64,000 bases of DNA from Streptacidiphilus sp. 4-A2 (GCA_014284505.1 JAAFYY010000001.1:3596001-3660000), one strand, 5' to 3'. Positions 38,858 through 48,959 are shown, numbered from the stretch's first letter. Notes: generated by a model not told the origin, from the sequence alone. Numbers and translations: made by a program.

Positions 38858-40256
38858 TCATCCCTCCGTGGAAATGAAGACGTTCTTGGTCTCGGTGAAG
38901 GCGTCCAGCGCGTCCGGGCCCAGCTCCCGGCCCAGGCCCGACTGCTTGAACCCGCCGAAGGGGTGCTGTAGCGGACCGAGGAATGGGAGTTGACCGACAG
39001 GTTCCCGGCCTCGACGGCGCGGGAGACCCGCAGCGCCCGGCCGATGTCCCTGGTCCAGATCGAGCCGGACAGCCCGTAGGGGCTGTCGTTGGCGATGCGC
39101 ACCGCGTCGGCCTCGTCGGTGAACGGGACGACGGTGGCGACCGGGCCGAAGATCTCCTCGGTGAAGGCCGGCTCCTGGTGCGAGCCGGGCAGCAGCACCG
39201 TCGGCGGGAACCAGAAGCCGGGCCCGTCGGGGGCGCTGCCGCGGAAGGCGACCGGGGCGCCGTCGGGGACGTACGCGGCGACCCGGGCCCGGTGCGCGGC
39301 CGAGATCAGCGGCCCCATCGCGGTGCCCTCCTGCGCCGGGTCGCCGACCCGCACCGCCCGCACGGCGGTCTCGAACAGCGCCATGAACTCGTCGAACACC
39401 GACTGCTGGACCAGGATCCGGGAGCGGGCGCAGCAGTCCTGTCCGGCGTTGTCGAAGACCGCGCCGGGCGCGCTGGCCGCGGCCAGCGCCAGGTCGGAGT
39501 CGGCGAAGACGATATTGGCGCTCTTGCCGCCCAGTTCCAGGGTGACCGGCTTGACCTGCGCCGCGCAGGCGGCCAGCAGCTGCTTGCCGACCGCGGTGGA
39601 GCCGGTGAAGACCACCTTGGCGACATCGGGGTGGGTGGCGAAGCGCGCGCCGACGACCGGTCCGCGGCCGGGCAGCACCTGGAACACCCCGGGCGGGATC
39701 CCGGCCTCCAGCGCCAGCTCGGCCAGCCGCAGCGCGGTCAGCGGGGTGAGCTCGGCGGGCTTGAGCACCACCGTGTTCCCGGCGGCCAGTGCCGGGGCCA
39801 GGCCCCAGGCGGCGATCGGCAGCGGGAAGTTCCACGGCACGATCACCCCGACCACGCCCAGCGGCTCCCTGAAGGTGACGTCGATCCCGCCCTGCACCGG
39901 GATCTGCCGTCCGCCGTCGCGCTCGGGCGCGGCCGCGTAGTACTCGATCACGTCGCGGGCGTTGCCGGCCTCCCAGCGGGCGTTGCCGATGGTGTGGCCG
40001 GAGTTGACCACCTCCAGCAGGGCCAGCCGCTCGCGGTCGGCGTCGACGGCGGCGGCGAAGGCCCGCAGCAGCCGGGCCCGGTCGGCCGGCGCCACCCGCC
40101 GCCAGTCCTGGTAGGCGGCCTTGGCCCGGGCGATGGCGGCGTCGGTGGCGGCCAGGTCGGCCATCGCCACGGTCTCGATGGTCTTCTCGGTCGCCGGGTT
40201 GACCACGTCGTAGTGGTCGGCGGCGTCGTGGTCGCCGGGATCGGGGTCTGGCTCAT
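38858..40256 (-). CDS. NAD(P)-dependent aldehyde dehydrogenase (PuuC-like role)
   Basis: About 465 aa. After ATG 40256 (MSQTPIPA) and an early frame break it reads DVVNPATEKTIETVAMADL, VVGVIVPWNFPLPIAAWGLA, KPAELTPLTALRLAE, FTGSTAVGK, the catalytic Glu in LELGGKSANIVFAD, and GQDCCARSRILV with the active Cys. EEIFGPVATVVPF and NDSPYGLSGSIWTRD follow. Near 38967 another break leads to PFGGFKQSGLGRELGPDALD and the stop at 38858. ATGA overlap with the upstream amidotransferase. Likely oxidises gamma-glutamyl-aminoaldehyde in the pathway. Confidence 0.9.
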
Positions 40257-40977
40257 GGACGGGGTGTTCCCTCTCGGCTCGCGGTGACGAATGCTTCGAA
40301 AAGGCGGGGGTCGTCGGGGTCGGTCTCGGGATGCCACTGCACCCCGAGGGTGAAGCGCCGGCCGGGAAGCTCCAGGGCCTCCACGGTCTCGTCCTCGCTC
40401 CACGCGGACGGCAGCAGCCCCGCACCGAGCTCGGCGACCGCCTGGTGGTGGTAGCAGCGGACTCCGGCCTCGCGGCCGAGGATGCCGCTCAGCGCGCTGT
40501 TCGGGCGGATCCGGACCCGCACCGCGCCGAAGACCGCACGGCCGGGCTGGTGGGTCTGGTCGCCGGTGCGGTCCGGCAGGTGCTGGACCAGCCGGCCGCC
40601 GAGCGCGACATTGAGCAGCTGCATCCCCCGGCACACCCCGCACCGGCAGGTCGCGCTCCAGCGCGGCCCGCAGCAGCGCGAACTCCCAGGCGTCGCGGGC
40701 GGAGTTGGCCGGTCCGGTGCGCGGGTCGGGGGCGGTGGCGTAGCGTGCCGGGTCGATGTCGGGGCCGCCGGCGATCAGCAGTCCGTCGATCCGCCCCACC
40801 AGCCGCCGCGCCCTCGCCCTGCGGCGGCAGCAGCACCGGGGTGCCCCCGGCGGCGGTGACCGCGGTGACATAGCTGTGCGGGAGCAGCGCCGCGGGCTGC
40901 CGCCACACCCCCCAGGAGGCCTGGTCCAGGTAGCTGGTGATGCCGATCAGCGGCCGGGCGCCGCTCGCGCCGGTCAC
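40253..40977 (-). CDS. Class-I amidotransferase-like gamma-glutamyl hydrolase (PuuD-like)
   Basis: GTG at 40977 shares GTGA with the ligase stop. The fold is of peptidase C26 type: PLIGITSYLDQASWGVWRQP, IDGLLIAGGPDIDPARY, the nucleophile elbow PVRGVCRGMQLLNVALGG (Cys), HHQAVAELG and GVQWHPETDP with the catalytic His. About 240 aa. In the Puu pathway this enzyme removes glutamate from gamma-glutamyl-GABA; its pairing here with a GS-like ligase and an aldehyde dehydrogenase supports that role. Frame breaks near 40810 and 40640. Cytoplasmic. Confidence 0.88.
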
Positions 40978-42329
40978 AGCCGCTCGAAACTGCGGCGCCG
41001 CTCCCAGTCGGTCACCGCCGCGTCGAAGGCGGCCAGTTCGACCCGGCCGGCGTTGGTGTAGTGGTCGACCACGTCCTTGCCGAAGGCCTGCCGGGCGACG
41101 CGCTGCGCTCGAAGGCGTCCACCGCGTCCCGCAGGTTGGCGGGCACCCTGGGCGCGTCGGAGGCGTAGGCGTTGCCGGTGAACTCGGGCTCCAGCGGCAG
41201 CTGCTGCTCCAGTCCGTGCAGTCCGGCGGCGATCAGCGCGGCCACCGCCAGGTAGGGGTTGACGTCGCCGCCGGGCACCCGGTTCTCGAACCTGAGCGAG
41301 GCGCCGTGGCCGACCACGCAGCGCGCAGGTCCGGTTGTCCCGGCCCCAGGCGATGGCGGTGGGGGCGAAACTGCCGGGCACGTAGCGCTTGTAGGCGTTG
41401 ACGGTGGGCGCGAGCAGCAGCGCGAAGTCCGCCAGGCAGGCCAGCTGGCCGGCCAGGAAGTGCTCCATCAGCGGGGGAAGCCGTGCGGCCCGTCCCCGGC
41501 CATCGCCGGGCGGCCCTCGGCGTCGCGCAGGCTGAGGTGGATGTGGCAGGAGTTGCCCTCGCGCTCGTCGAACTTGGCCATGAAGGTCAGGCTGACCCCT
41601 TCCTGGGCGGCGATCTCCTTGGCACCGGTCTTGTAGACGGAGTGGTCGTCGCAGGTGGCCAGGGCCTCGCCGTACTTGAAGGCGATCTCGTGCTGGCCGA
41701 GGTTGCACTCGCCCTTGGCCGACTCCACGGTGAGCCCGGCCCCGTGCATCCCGTTGCGCAGCCGCCGCAGCAGCGGCTCGACCCGCCCGGTGCCCAGGAT
41801 CGAGTAGTCCACGTTGTACTGGTTGACCGGCACCAGCTGCTGGTAGTTGCGCTCCCACGCCTGCTCGTAGCTGTCGCGGAAGACAATGAACTCCAGCTCG
41901 GTCCCGGCGTAGGCGCTCAGGCCGTGCGCGGCGAGCCGCTCCAGCTGCCGCCGCAGGATCTGCCGGGGCGAGACCGCCACGGCTGTCCGTGGTGGTCCAG
42001 TACGTCGCACTGGACCATGGCGGTGGCCGGGTGCCAGGGCACCATGCGCAGGGTGTCCCAGTCGGGGTGGCACCAGGTCGCCGTAGCCGGTCTCCCAGGA
42101 GGAGATGTCGTAGCCGCCCACGGTGTTTCATCTCGGTGTCGACGGCGAGCAGGTAGCCGCAGGCCTCGGCGGAGTTGGGGACGACGTCGGTGAGGAAGAA
42201 GTCCGCCGCGATCCGCTTGCCCTGGAGGCGGCCCTGCATGTCGGTCATCGCCAGTACCACCGTGTCCACGCTGCCGTCGGCGACCAGCGCCCGCAGTCGG
42301 TCCAGGGTCAGGCGTCCGGGGTTGCTCAT
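40974..42329 (-). CDS. Glutamine-synthetase-like gamma-glutamyl ligase (GlnA3/GlnA4/PuuA type)
   Basis: ATG at 42329 overlaps the permease stop (ATGA). About 450 aa. Residues include DTVVLAMTDMQGRLQGKRI at the N-terminus, GTELEFIVF (metal Glu), ESAKGECNLGQHEIAFKYG, MAKFDEREGNSCHIHLSLRD (metal Glu/His), RDNRTCALR...VVGHGASLRFENRVPGGDVN and PYLAVAALIAAGL. Streptomyces paralogues GlnA3 and GlnA4 glutamylate polyamines and ethanolamine respectively rather than ammonia, and the operon context agrees. Frame breaks near 42125, 42065, 41985, 41475, 41330 and 41100. Exact substrate cannot be read from the sequence. Confidence 0.88.
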   Translation of the reverse strand: MSNPGRLTLDRLRALVADGSVDTVVLAMTDMQGRLQGKRIAADFFLTDVVPNSAEACGYLLAVDTEMKHRGRLRHLLLGDRLRRPGATPTGTPCAWCPGTRPPPWSSATYWTTTDSRGGLAPADPAAAAGAARRARPERLRRDRAGVHCLPRQLRAGVGAQLPAAGAGQPVQRGLLDPGHRAGRAAAAAAAQRDARGRAHRGVGQGRVQPRPARDRLQVRRGPGHLRRPLRLQDRCQGDRRPGRGQPDLHGQVRRARGQLLPHPPQPARRRGPPGDGRGRAARLPPLMEHFLAGQLACLADFALLLAPTVNAYKRYVPGSFAPTAIAWGRDNRTCALRGRPRRLAQVREPGARRRRQPLPGGGRADRRRTARTGAAAAAGARVHRQRLRLRRAQGARQPAGRGGRLRAQRVARQAFGKDVVDHYTNAGRVELAAFDAAVTDWERRRSFERL

Positions 42330-43889
42330 CGGATCTCCAGTTCGATCGCGGCCAGTTCCTCAGGGGTGCCCTGGACCTTGGGGCCGGTGAACCAGTGGCG
42401 GGCGGAGGCCAGCCACCAGACTCCGGCGAAGCCGAGCACTGCCAGGACGGCCACCGGCGTGTAGTTGAACGGGTCGCGTTGATCGGGCTGGTGCTGGGCA
42501 GCAAGAGCACGGAGATCACGGCGGTCCAGCCGACCGCGATCACGCCGACCAGCCGACTCCAGCGTCCCAGGTGCCAGGGTCCGCGCTCGAATGCCTCGCC
42601 CTGGCGCAGCCGCAGCAGCACCGGGATGGCGTAGGCGATGTAGAGGCCGATCACCGAGACCGAGGTGACGGCGGCGTAGGCGGTGGAGTTCCACAGTCCG
42701 GCAGGCCGAGCAGGAAGGCGCCGCCCGCCGCCAGCCAGACCCGTTGGTGGGGGTGCGGGTGCGGTCGTTGATCCGGTGCCACAGCTTCGATCCGGCAGCG
42801 CGCCGTCCCGGGAGAAGGCGTAGATCATCCGGGAGTTGGCGGTGACCGAGGCCATCCCGCAGAAGAACTGGGCGCCGATCACGATCAGCAGCAGGAACTT
42901 GGCGCCGGTGTTGCGATCGCGTCGATGAAGATCTGCGCGGGCGCACCCGGTGGCACTGTTGAGCTCGCCGTTGTAGTTCTGGATGGCGAAGGTCAGGCCG
43001 CAGCACCCAGCCCGCGCCGATGGAGACACGATCGACATCACGATGCCGCGCGGGCCGGAGCGGGCGGCGTCCTGGGTCTCCTCGGTCATGTGCGCCGAGG
43101 GGTCGTACCCGGTGAAGGTGTACTGCGCGAGCAGCAGGCCCAGCATTGCCACATAGAAGGGGTGGGTGAAGCCGGTCTTGTTCACGAAGTGGGTGAAGAC
43201 GAAGGAGGCCGAGGCGTGGTGCGAGGGCACCAGCACCAGTACGGCGACGATGACCAGCACCCCGACCAGGTGCCACCACACGCTGACGTTGTTGAACAGC
43301 GCCACCAGCCGCACGCCCAGGGTGTTCAGCAGGCCGTGGACCAGCAGCACCACCGCGAAGATCTCGATGGTGTGCGCGGGGTGGCCGAGAACCCGAACTG
43401 CATCTCCAGCAGGGCGTTGGTGAAGAACGCCGCGCCGAAGTCGACCCCGGCGGTGACCGCCACCTGCCCCATGAAGTTGAACCAGCCGGTGAACCAGGAG
43501 GCGAGCGGGCCGTTGCGGGGAGCGAGCCGGGCCGCCCAGTAGTAGAGCCCGCCGGCCGTGGGGTAGCTGGAGCAGACCTCGGCCATGGCCAGCCCGACGA
43601 ACAGGGTCATCAGGCCGACGACCGGCCAGCCCCAGACGATCTCGGCCGGACCGCCGGTGGCCATGCCGAATCCGTACAGGGTCAGGCAGCCGGAGAGGAC
43701 GGAGATGATGGAGAAGGACACCGCGAAGTTGGAGAAGCCCGACATCGACCGGGCCAACTCCTGTGTGTAGCCCAGTTCGTGCAGCCGCTGCTCATCCGCG
43801 GAGCGGACCGGCTCGGCGGCCGGGGAGCCGTCGGCCGGGGCGCTCGGCGGCGGGGCCACCGGGGTCTCCGCAGGTCTCTCGTCGGGCAT
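42326..43889 (-). CDS. APC-family amino acid/polyamine permease
   Basis: A twelve-segment permease of about 520 aa. The N-terminal cytoplasmic tail is Pro/Ala-rich (MPDERPAETPVAPPPSAP); transport core motifs are LARSMSGFSNFAVSFSIISV, GWPVVGLMTLFVGLAMAEVC, SSYPTAGGLYYWAARLAP and YDPSAHMTEETQDA. ATG at 43889 is ten bases after GGAG; a GTG two codons upstream (43895) is also possible. Frame breaks near 43385, 43035, 42925, 42795, 42740, 42700 and 42475. It heads the operon permease-ligase-hydrolase-aldehyde dehydrogenase-SDR and so probably imports the polyamine or amino-alcohol substrate. A GntR-type inverted repeat lies ~130 bp upstream. Confidence 0.88.
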
Positions 43890-44019
43890 GGACACCACAC
43901 TCCTCGCTTGTGCGCCGGACACTGTGCAGTACCGCGGGTTCAGTCAAAGGGGTCGATCAGCGGGGTCGTTCAGCAGGCCGTTCCGTATCGTCAGCGGGAC
44001 CGGTCAGCGGGCCGGAGAT

Positions 44020-44043
44020 CAATGGACTAAGGCCAGACCATTG
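44020..44043 (-). promoter_or_regulatory. Second GntR-type inverted repeat, upstream of the permease operon
   Basis: CAATGG (44020-44025) and CCATTG (44038-44043), extended to CAATGGnCT / AGnCCATTG. It shares CAATGGACT and CCATTG with the site at 38028-38060. It lies ~130 bp before the permease start in a 396-bp gap (43890-44285). A different repeat, TCTGAT/ATCAGA at 44191-44210, belongs more likely to the gene starting at 44286. Confidence 0.6.
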
Positions 44044-44285
44044 CTCGGGTGTGGTCACAGTGGCATCCCGACAGGCCCCGGTCAAGACCTCACCCGCAGC
44101 GATCGGTGCAGCGTCCGGGGCCGCACGCCGGTGACGGTCCGTCACCAGCCACTCCCCCGGCTGACGCTTTCTGTACGCTGGGGCGGTCAGTCTGATTACT
44201 TGTGATCAGATTGGCCGCGTTTCAATCAAACTTCTTCGCCGACAGCTCTTGTTGGTCGGCTTTGTGCACATCTATGGTCGACCCC

Positions 44286-44903
44286 ATGAGCATCGCCACA
44301 CGCGCCGCAGCCGCGTACCGACTGGCGCAGCAGCGCGAGCAGCTGCTGTCGCGCGCGGACACCGCCGACATCGCCCGCGTCGCCGCCCGGCTGGCGGCCC
44401 TGCTCGGCATCGAGCCGCAGCTGGTGCGCCCGGAACGGCTCCGCGACCGCCGCTCGCTGCCGCTGGAACCGGTGATCCTCCAGGTCACCGACCCGGACGA
44501 GCCCAGCTGCGACTACGCCTTCAGCTATCTCGACCCGGCCTACGACGACGAGTCCTTCTTCCTGCTCGCGCCCTGCCCGCTGTGCGCGGCGCAGGTGCCG
44601 CTGGCCGAGATCCGCAGCCTGACCGACCTGGGGGCGTTCATCTCGGCCGGCCCCGAGCCGCTGCCGGGCGACGGCGGGATGCCGCCGGACAGCTACCCGG
44701 ACGCCTTCGACGAGCACCCCGCGCACCTGCCGCACTGCCCGTACCACGAGACCCGCAGGGTCGGGCTGATGCGCCGCGGCCACTGGCCCGAGGATCTGCT
44801 GCCGGCGGCCGAAGCGCCGACCGAACGGGTCGAGGTGCCGCTGGACCAGCGGCTCCCCTGGGAGCAGGGCACCGCGCTGCTGCTGCTCCCCTCGCGCGGA
44901 TAG
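44286..44903 (+). CDS. Hypothetical protein with possible zinc-binding Cys/His
   Basis: Intact frame of 205 aa from ATG 44286 (MSIATRAAAAYRLAQQ); an in-frame ATG at 44274 is the alternative. A helical N-terminal half (LLSRADTADIARVAARLAAL) is followed by YAFSYLDPAYDDESFFLLAP, CPLCAAQVPLAEIRSLTDLG and HLPHCPYHETRR; the CPLC pair with HCPYH could hold zinc. I do not recognise the family. A 6-bp inverted repeat TCTGAT/ATCAGA lies 75 bp upstream. It could be a small DNA-binding or regulatory protein. Confidence 0.7.
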   Translation: MSIATRAAAAYRLAQQREQLLSRADTADIARVAARLAALLGIEPQLVRPERLRDRRSLPLEPVILQVTDPDEPSCDYAFSYLDPAYDDESFFLLAPCPLCAAQVPLAEIRSLTDLGAFISAGPEPLPGDGGMPPDSYPDAFDEHPAHLPHCPYHETRRVGLMRRGHWPEDLLPAAEAPTERVEVPLDQRLPWEQGTALLLLPSRG

Positions 44904-44974
44904 GGTCACCCGGACCGGTCCGACCGCGGGCGGCGCCCCCGCCCGCTACCGCTGAGCCCCCTGCTGGTGGGAAC

Positions 44975-45763
44975 ATGCGTGCTGTGCCTCTCGCCTCACG
45001 TCTGCGCCTGCTGCGCGCCGCGGCCTTCGCCGCGGTGTGCCTGGTCGTCTCCGCGACCGCGCACACGCTGATGTCGGGTCAGCCGGTGCCCTCCTGGGCG
45101 CTGGCGGTCGGTTTCGCCTCGCTGTTCCTGGTCGCGATGGGACTGACCGGGCGGGAGTGCTCCTTCCTCGGCATAGCCGCGGCGGTCCTGGTCGGCGAGT
45201 TGGGCCTCGACCTGTTCTTCTCGGTGGCCCAGAGCGCCGTTCCGGTCCCCGGCAGCGCCGCCGCCCGCTGGTCCACCGCGCTGCTCTGCCTCCCGGGCCA
45301 GCACGGCAGTTCACTGCCGCCGGGCATGTCGGTGACCGCGCTGCTGCGCGCGGTCGGGCTGAACCCGGCCCTGGCCGCCCATCCGCCGACGGCGGCGCTG
45401 TCCGTGCCGATGCCGGGCGCGGGCGCGGCGGGATCGGCCGCGGCCACCGGCCTGATGTCGGCGCTCGGCCTCAGCCACGGCCTGTACGGCATGCTGGCGG
45501 TGCACGCGCTGGCCGGGCTGCTCAGCTCCTGCTGGCTGCGCGGGGGCGAGGCGGCCGCGTTCGCGCTGCTGCGCGCGCTGGCCGCGGCCGCGGTCGGACT
45601 GCTGCGGCTGACCCTGCTCCTCGGCTCCGGCGCGGCCGGTACCCCGCAGGTGGCGCTGCGCCGGCTGGAGGACGTCCGGCTGCCGCCGCTGACGGGCCGG
45701 TTCGCACTGCTGCATTCGGTGGTCCGGCGCGGGCCGCCGCGGCCGGTCGCCGCCCTCGCCTGA
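44975..45763 (+). CDS. Alanine/leucine-rich integral membrane protein, unknown function
   Basis: Intact 262-aa frame from ATG 44975. Hydrophobic segments: [57 protein letters not shown], a pair around [20 protein letters not shown] and [20 protein letters not shown], about five to six in total. The central loop carries His residues ([27 protein letters not shown]), reminiscent of small actinobacterial membrane proteins next to copper or disulfide genes; that is inference only. A Pro/Arg tail ends PRPVAALA. It precedes the DUF929/VKOR pair in the same direction. Confidence 0.68.
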   Translation: MRAVPLASRLRLLRAAAFAAVCLVVSATAHTLMSGQPVPSWALAVGFASLFLVAMGLTGRECSFLGIAAAVLVGELGLDLFFSVAQSAVPVPGSAAARWSTALLCLPGQHGSSLPPGMSVTALLRAVGLNPALAAHPPTAALSVPMPGAGAAGSAAATGLMSALGLSHGLYGMLAVHALAGLLSSCWLRGGEAAAFALLRALAAAAVGLLRLTLLLGSGAAGTPQVALRRLEDVRLPPLTGRFALLHSVVRRGPPRPVAALA

Positions 45764-45941
45764 CATTCCGTCATTCCACCGCCCGGCGCCGCACCTTGGC
45801 GCGCCGGAAGCGCGGTGTGCCCGCCCGCCCCGGACCGGTCCCCGCACCGGTCGGCAGCGGGCCCGGAGCGGACGGGTGGCGAGGGCGCGTGCCCGCGAAC
45901 GCCGACACCACCCGAGCACCGATCCGAGGAGCGAGAAGCCC

Positions 45942-46877
45942 ATGTCCGCGAAATCCTTTGAAGACAACAGGCAGGCGCGCCAGCGCATAGCCGCCCAGCG
46001 CGCCGCCGACCAGCACCGCCGCACCATGCTGGTGGTGGCGTCCACCGCCACCGCCGTGATCCTGCTGGCCGTCGCGGCGCTGGTCGGCGCGCGGCTGCTG
46101 CGGCACAGCAACAGCGGCACCGCGGCGGCCAAGGCCCCCAGCAGTGTCCAGGCGATGACCGGACCCGCCCCGGCGGCGCTGACGGCGCAGCTCGCCGGGG
46201 TCAGCCCGGCGGTACTGGACAAGGTCGGCGCGGGCCAGGTGAACACCCTGCCGGTGACCGTCACCAAGGCCCCCGCACTGACCAGCGGCGGCAAGCCGGA
46301 GATCCTCTACATCGGCGCGGAGTACTGCCCGTACTGCGCGGCGGAGCGCTGGCCGCTGATCATCGCCCTGTCCCGGTTCGGGGCCTTCCACGGCCTCCAG
46401 CTGACCCACTCCTCCTCCAGCGACGTCGACCCGAACACCCCGTCGTTCTCCTTCCACGGCGCCGGCTACACCAGCGACTACCTGAGCTTCACCGGGGTGG
46501 AGACCAACACCGACCAGCCCGCGGCCACGGGCAACGGCTACGGCGTCCTGGACACCCCCACCGCCGCCGAGCAGCAGGTGCTCAGCACCTATGACGCCGC
46601 TCCGTACCTCCCGGCCGACAGCGCCGGGGCCATCCCCTTCGCCGACCTGGGCGGCCGGTACCTGATCTCCGGCGCCTCCTACGATCCGCAGCTGCTCGCC
46701 GGTCTGACCCAGCAGCAGGTGGCCGCGACCCTGGACAACCCGGGCAGCCCGATCGCCCAGGCCGTCGACGGCACCGCCAACGCGCTGACCACCGCACTGT
46801 GCAAGCTCACCGGCGGCAAGCCCGCCGCGGTCTGCACCAGCGCCGCCGCCGGCGCCTACCAGGGGAAGCTGGGATGA
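45942..46877 (+). CDS. DUF929-type membrane-anchored thioredoxin-fold protein
   Basis: ATG at 45942 follows GGAGCGAGAAGCC. An N-terminal basic tail ([19 protein letters not shown]) and one membrane segment ([20 protein letters not shown]) anchor an extracytoplasmic domain. That domain has [20 protein letters not shown], a CxxC thioredoxin-like site, then [20 protein letters not shown] and a C-terminal Cys pair ([13 protein letters not shown]). 311 aa, intact. The next gene, a VKOR homologue, overlaps by ATGA; together they probably form disulfides in exported proteins, VKOR recharging this oxidase. Confidence 0.85.
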   Translation: MSAKSFEDNRQARQRIAAQRAADQHRRTMLVVASTATAVILLAVAALVGARLLRHSNSGTAAAKAPSSVQAMTGPAPAALTAQLAGVSPAVLDKVGAGQVNTLPVTVTKAPALTSGGKPEILYIGAEYCPYCAAERWPLIIALSRFGAFHGLQLTHSSSSDVDPNTPSFSFHGAGYTSDYLSFTGVETNTDQPAATGNGYGVLDTPTAAEQQVLSTYDAAPYLPADSAGAIPFADLGGRYLISGASYDPQLLAGLTQQQVAATLDNPGSPIAQAVDGTANALTTALCKLTGGKPAAVCTSAAAGAYQGKLG

Positions 46878-47383
46878 GCGGCCGGGTCACCACCGGGCGG
46901 GCCCCCGCCCCGGCCGCACCCGCGGCCGCCGCGCCACCGCGGCTGCTTCCGCTGCTCGGGCTGGTCCTGGCCCTGGCCGGGCTGGCCGTCGCGGCCTATC
47001 TCACGGTCGAGCACTACACCAGCCCGGCGCTGCTGGCCTGCCCGGAGAACTCGGTGATCAACTGCCGCAAGGTCACCACCAGTCCGGAGTCGGTGATCCT
47101 GGGCATCCCGGTGGTCTGGCTCGGGGTCGGCTTCTTTGTCGCGATGGCCGCGCTGAACCTCCCGGCCGCCTGGCGCAGCGGCAACCGGTCGCTGCGTGCC
47201 GGACGGCTGCTGCTGGCCGTCGCGGGCGTCGGGACGGCCCTCTACCTGGTCTACGCCGAGCTGTTCGAGATCGACGCGATCTGCCTGTACTGCACGGCCG
47301 TTCACGTGCTGTCGGTGCTGCTGTTCGTGCTGACGGCGTTCGGCACCGCGGCGACCTCCCGGCCCGCCGCGCTCAGCGGCTGA
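46874..47383 (+). CDS. Vitamin K epoxide reductase family membrane protein
   Basis: Intact 169-aa protein, ATG at 46874 inside the stop of the preceding gene. Four hydrophobic segments; Cys pairs [15 protein letters not shown] (loop Cys) and [12 protein letters not shown] (quinone-facing CxxC); conserved Ser in [13 protein letters not shown]. Bacterial VKOR homologues take electrons from a DsbA-like partner and pass them to menaquinone, as DsbB does in E. coli. The partner is probably the DUF929-type protein just upstream. Confidence 0.92.
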   Translation: MSGRVTTGRAPAPAAPAAAAPPRLLPLLGLVLALAGLAVAAYLTVEHYTSPALLACPENSVINCRKVTTSPESVILGIPVVWLGVGFFVAMAALNLPAAWRSGNRSLRAGRLLLAVAGVGTALYLVYAELFEIDAICLYCTAVHVLSVLLFVLTAFGTAATSRPAALSG

Positions 47384-47389
47384 CCCGGC

Positions 47390-47423
47390 CCTGGGTGCCC
47401 GGCCGCGGAGCCGGGCACCCAGG
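47390..47423 (+). terminator. Terminator hairpin after the VKOR gene
   Basis: Perfect 14-bp stem CCTGGGTGCCCGGC (47390-47403) with its complement at 47410-47423 and a 6-base loop, starting 6 bases after the VKOR stop. It separates the disulfide genes from the riboswitch-controlled transporter. Confidence 0.85.
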
Positions 47424-47584
47424 ACGCCCCGGGGGCCGCTGCCCCGAAGCCGCCATGGCCGTCGCCCCTGGGACTGCTGAGCCGTTGCCCCGAAGCCGCT
47501 GGTGGGAACGTCCGGGCGGCGTGACAACCCTCGCACATCTGAACAGCTATGCATCCTTGCAGCCCGCAATGGCCGACCCCTACG

Positions 47585-47710
47585 CTGAAGGCATCCCGGC
47601 CACCCGCCAGGACGGTGCAGCAGCAGCGAAACCGGTGTGAACCCGGTACTGTCCCGCAACGGTGAAGCCCCCTCAGGGGACGAGTCCGGTCGCCTGTCGC
47701 CGCATCCACG
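47585..47710 (+). ncRNA. Cobalamin (B12) riboswitch
   Basis: The core reads ACCGGTGTGAACCCGGTACT, then GTCCCGCAACGGTGA, then GGGGACGAGTCCGGTCGCCT, the order and wording of the cobalamin riboswitch, including the B12-box region near GAGTCCGG...CGCCTG. It lies about 95 bases upstream of the NiCoT start; a CCGGCCG/CGGCCGG stem near 47745 may be part of the expression platform. Outer boundaries are approximate. High cobalamin should shut off the transporter, which points to cobalt as its main cargo. Confidence 0.88.
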
Positions 47711-47802
47711 GAACCCCGCCTCGCAGGAAGAGCGGCTCCTGGCCCGGCCGCGACGGCCGGCGCGGGCAGCTCCGGCTGCGAGCATCCCGAGGAGGATGCC
47801 CA

Positions 47803-48946
47803 GTGTCAGCCCTGACCGCCAGGACCCGATCGATAGCGCAAGCGCTGCACCCCTCCGAGTGGGCCAGACTCGGGCTGATGACCCTGGTGATTCTGGCGTT
47901 GAACGGCTTCGGCTGGGGAATCTTCATCTTCACCGTGCTGCCGCACCACTTCCACTACCAGAAGCTCGGCGTGGGCCTCGGGGTGGCCTTCACCGCCTGG
48001 ACCCTGGGCGCCCGGCACGCCTTCGACGCGGACCACATCTCCGCGATCGACAACGTCACCCGCAAACTGATGGCCGAGAAGAAGCGCCCACTGGGCACCG
48101 GCTTCTTCTTCGCCCTGGGCCACTCCACCATCGTGGTCGTCGTCGGGGTCGGCATCACCGTCGCCGCCAAGGCCGTCTTCGGCGCCGTGGTCGACCCCAA
48201 CTCCACCTACGAGACCCTCGGCGGAATGCTCGGCACCCTCACCTCCGCCGGGTTCCTCTACCTGATCGCCGACTGACCTGATCGTGCTGGCCGGGATCTT
48301 CAAGGTGTTCCGCGACATGCGCCGCGGCACCTTCGACGAGGCGGAGCTCGAACGCCAGCTCCAGGCCCGGGGGTTGATGTGGCGCTTCTTCGGACGCTTT
48401 ATGCGCTCGATCAACCGCACCTACCAGATGTTCTTCGTCGGGCTGATCTTCGGCATCGGCTTCGACACCGCCACCGAGGTGGTGCTGCTCGCCGCCACCG
48501 CCTACGCGGCCACCTCCGGCCTGCCCTTCTACGCGGTGCTGACGCTGCCGCTGCTGTTCTCCGGCGGCATGACCCTGTTCGACACCCTCGACGGCTGCTT
48601 CATGAACTTCGCCTACGGCTGGGCCTTCGCCAAGCCGGTCCGCAAGGTCTACTACAACCTGGTGATCACCGGCCTGTCCATCGCCGCCGCCTTCCTGATC
48701 GGCACCATCGAGGTGCTCGGCGTGCTCACCAGCGAACTCCATCTCACCGGCGGCTTCTGGGACTTCATGGCGAACTTCAACATCAACGAGGCCGGCTTCG
48801 CCATCGCCTTCCTGTTCGCCGCCACCTGGATCATCGCCTACCTGTTCTGGCGCTTCGGCAATGTCGAAAAGCGCTGGCAGCAGGGCATCGTGAGCCCGGA
48901 GGCGGCCGGGGAGCAGCTCACCGAGCAGCCCCAGAGCCTTAGTTGA
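47803..48946 (+). CDS. NiCoT-family nickel/cobalt transporter (HoxN/NixA type)
   Basis: GTG at 47803 follows GAGGAtgccca. About 380 aa, eight membrane segments. The metal signature in helix II, GARHAFDADHISAIDNVTRK (HX4DH), is complete; LGHSTIVVVVGVG and FDTATEVVLLAATAYA are further NiCoT motifs. A frame break near 48272 sits between YLIA and LIVLAGIFKVFRDMRRGTF, where one or two bases seem lost. Control by a cobalamin riboswitch argues for cobalt uptake for B12 synthesis, but family members also carry nickel, which the hydrogenase in this window needs. Confidence 0.92.
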
Positions 48947-48959
48947 AGATGCGTCAGAT

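Noticed and set aside
38086..40425. Apparent aldehyde dehydrogenase-SDR fusion (779 codons)
   Set aside because: The fusion frame loses the conserved aldehyde dehydrogenase C-terminus (PFGGFKQSGLG), which is present one frame over and ends at 38858, five bases from a normal SDR start.
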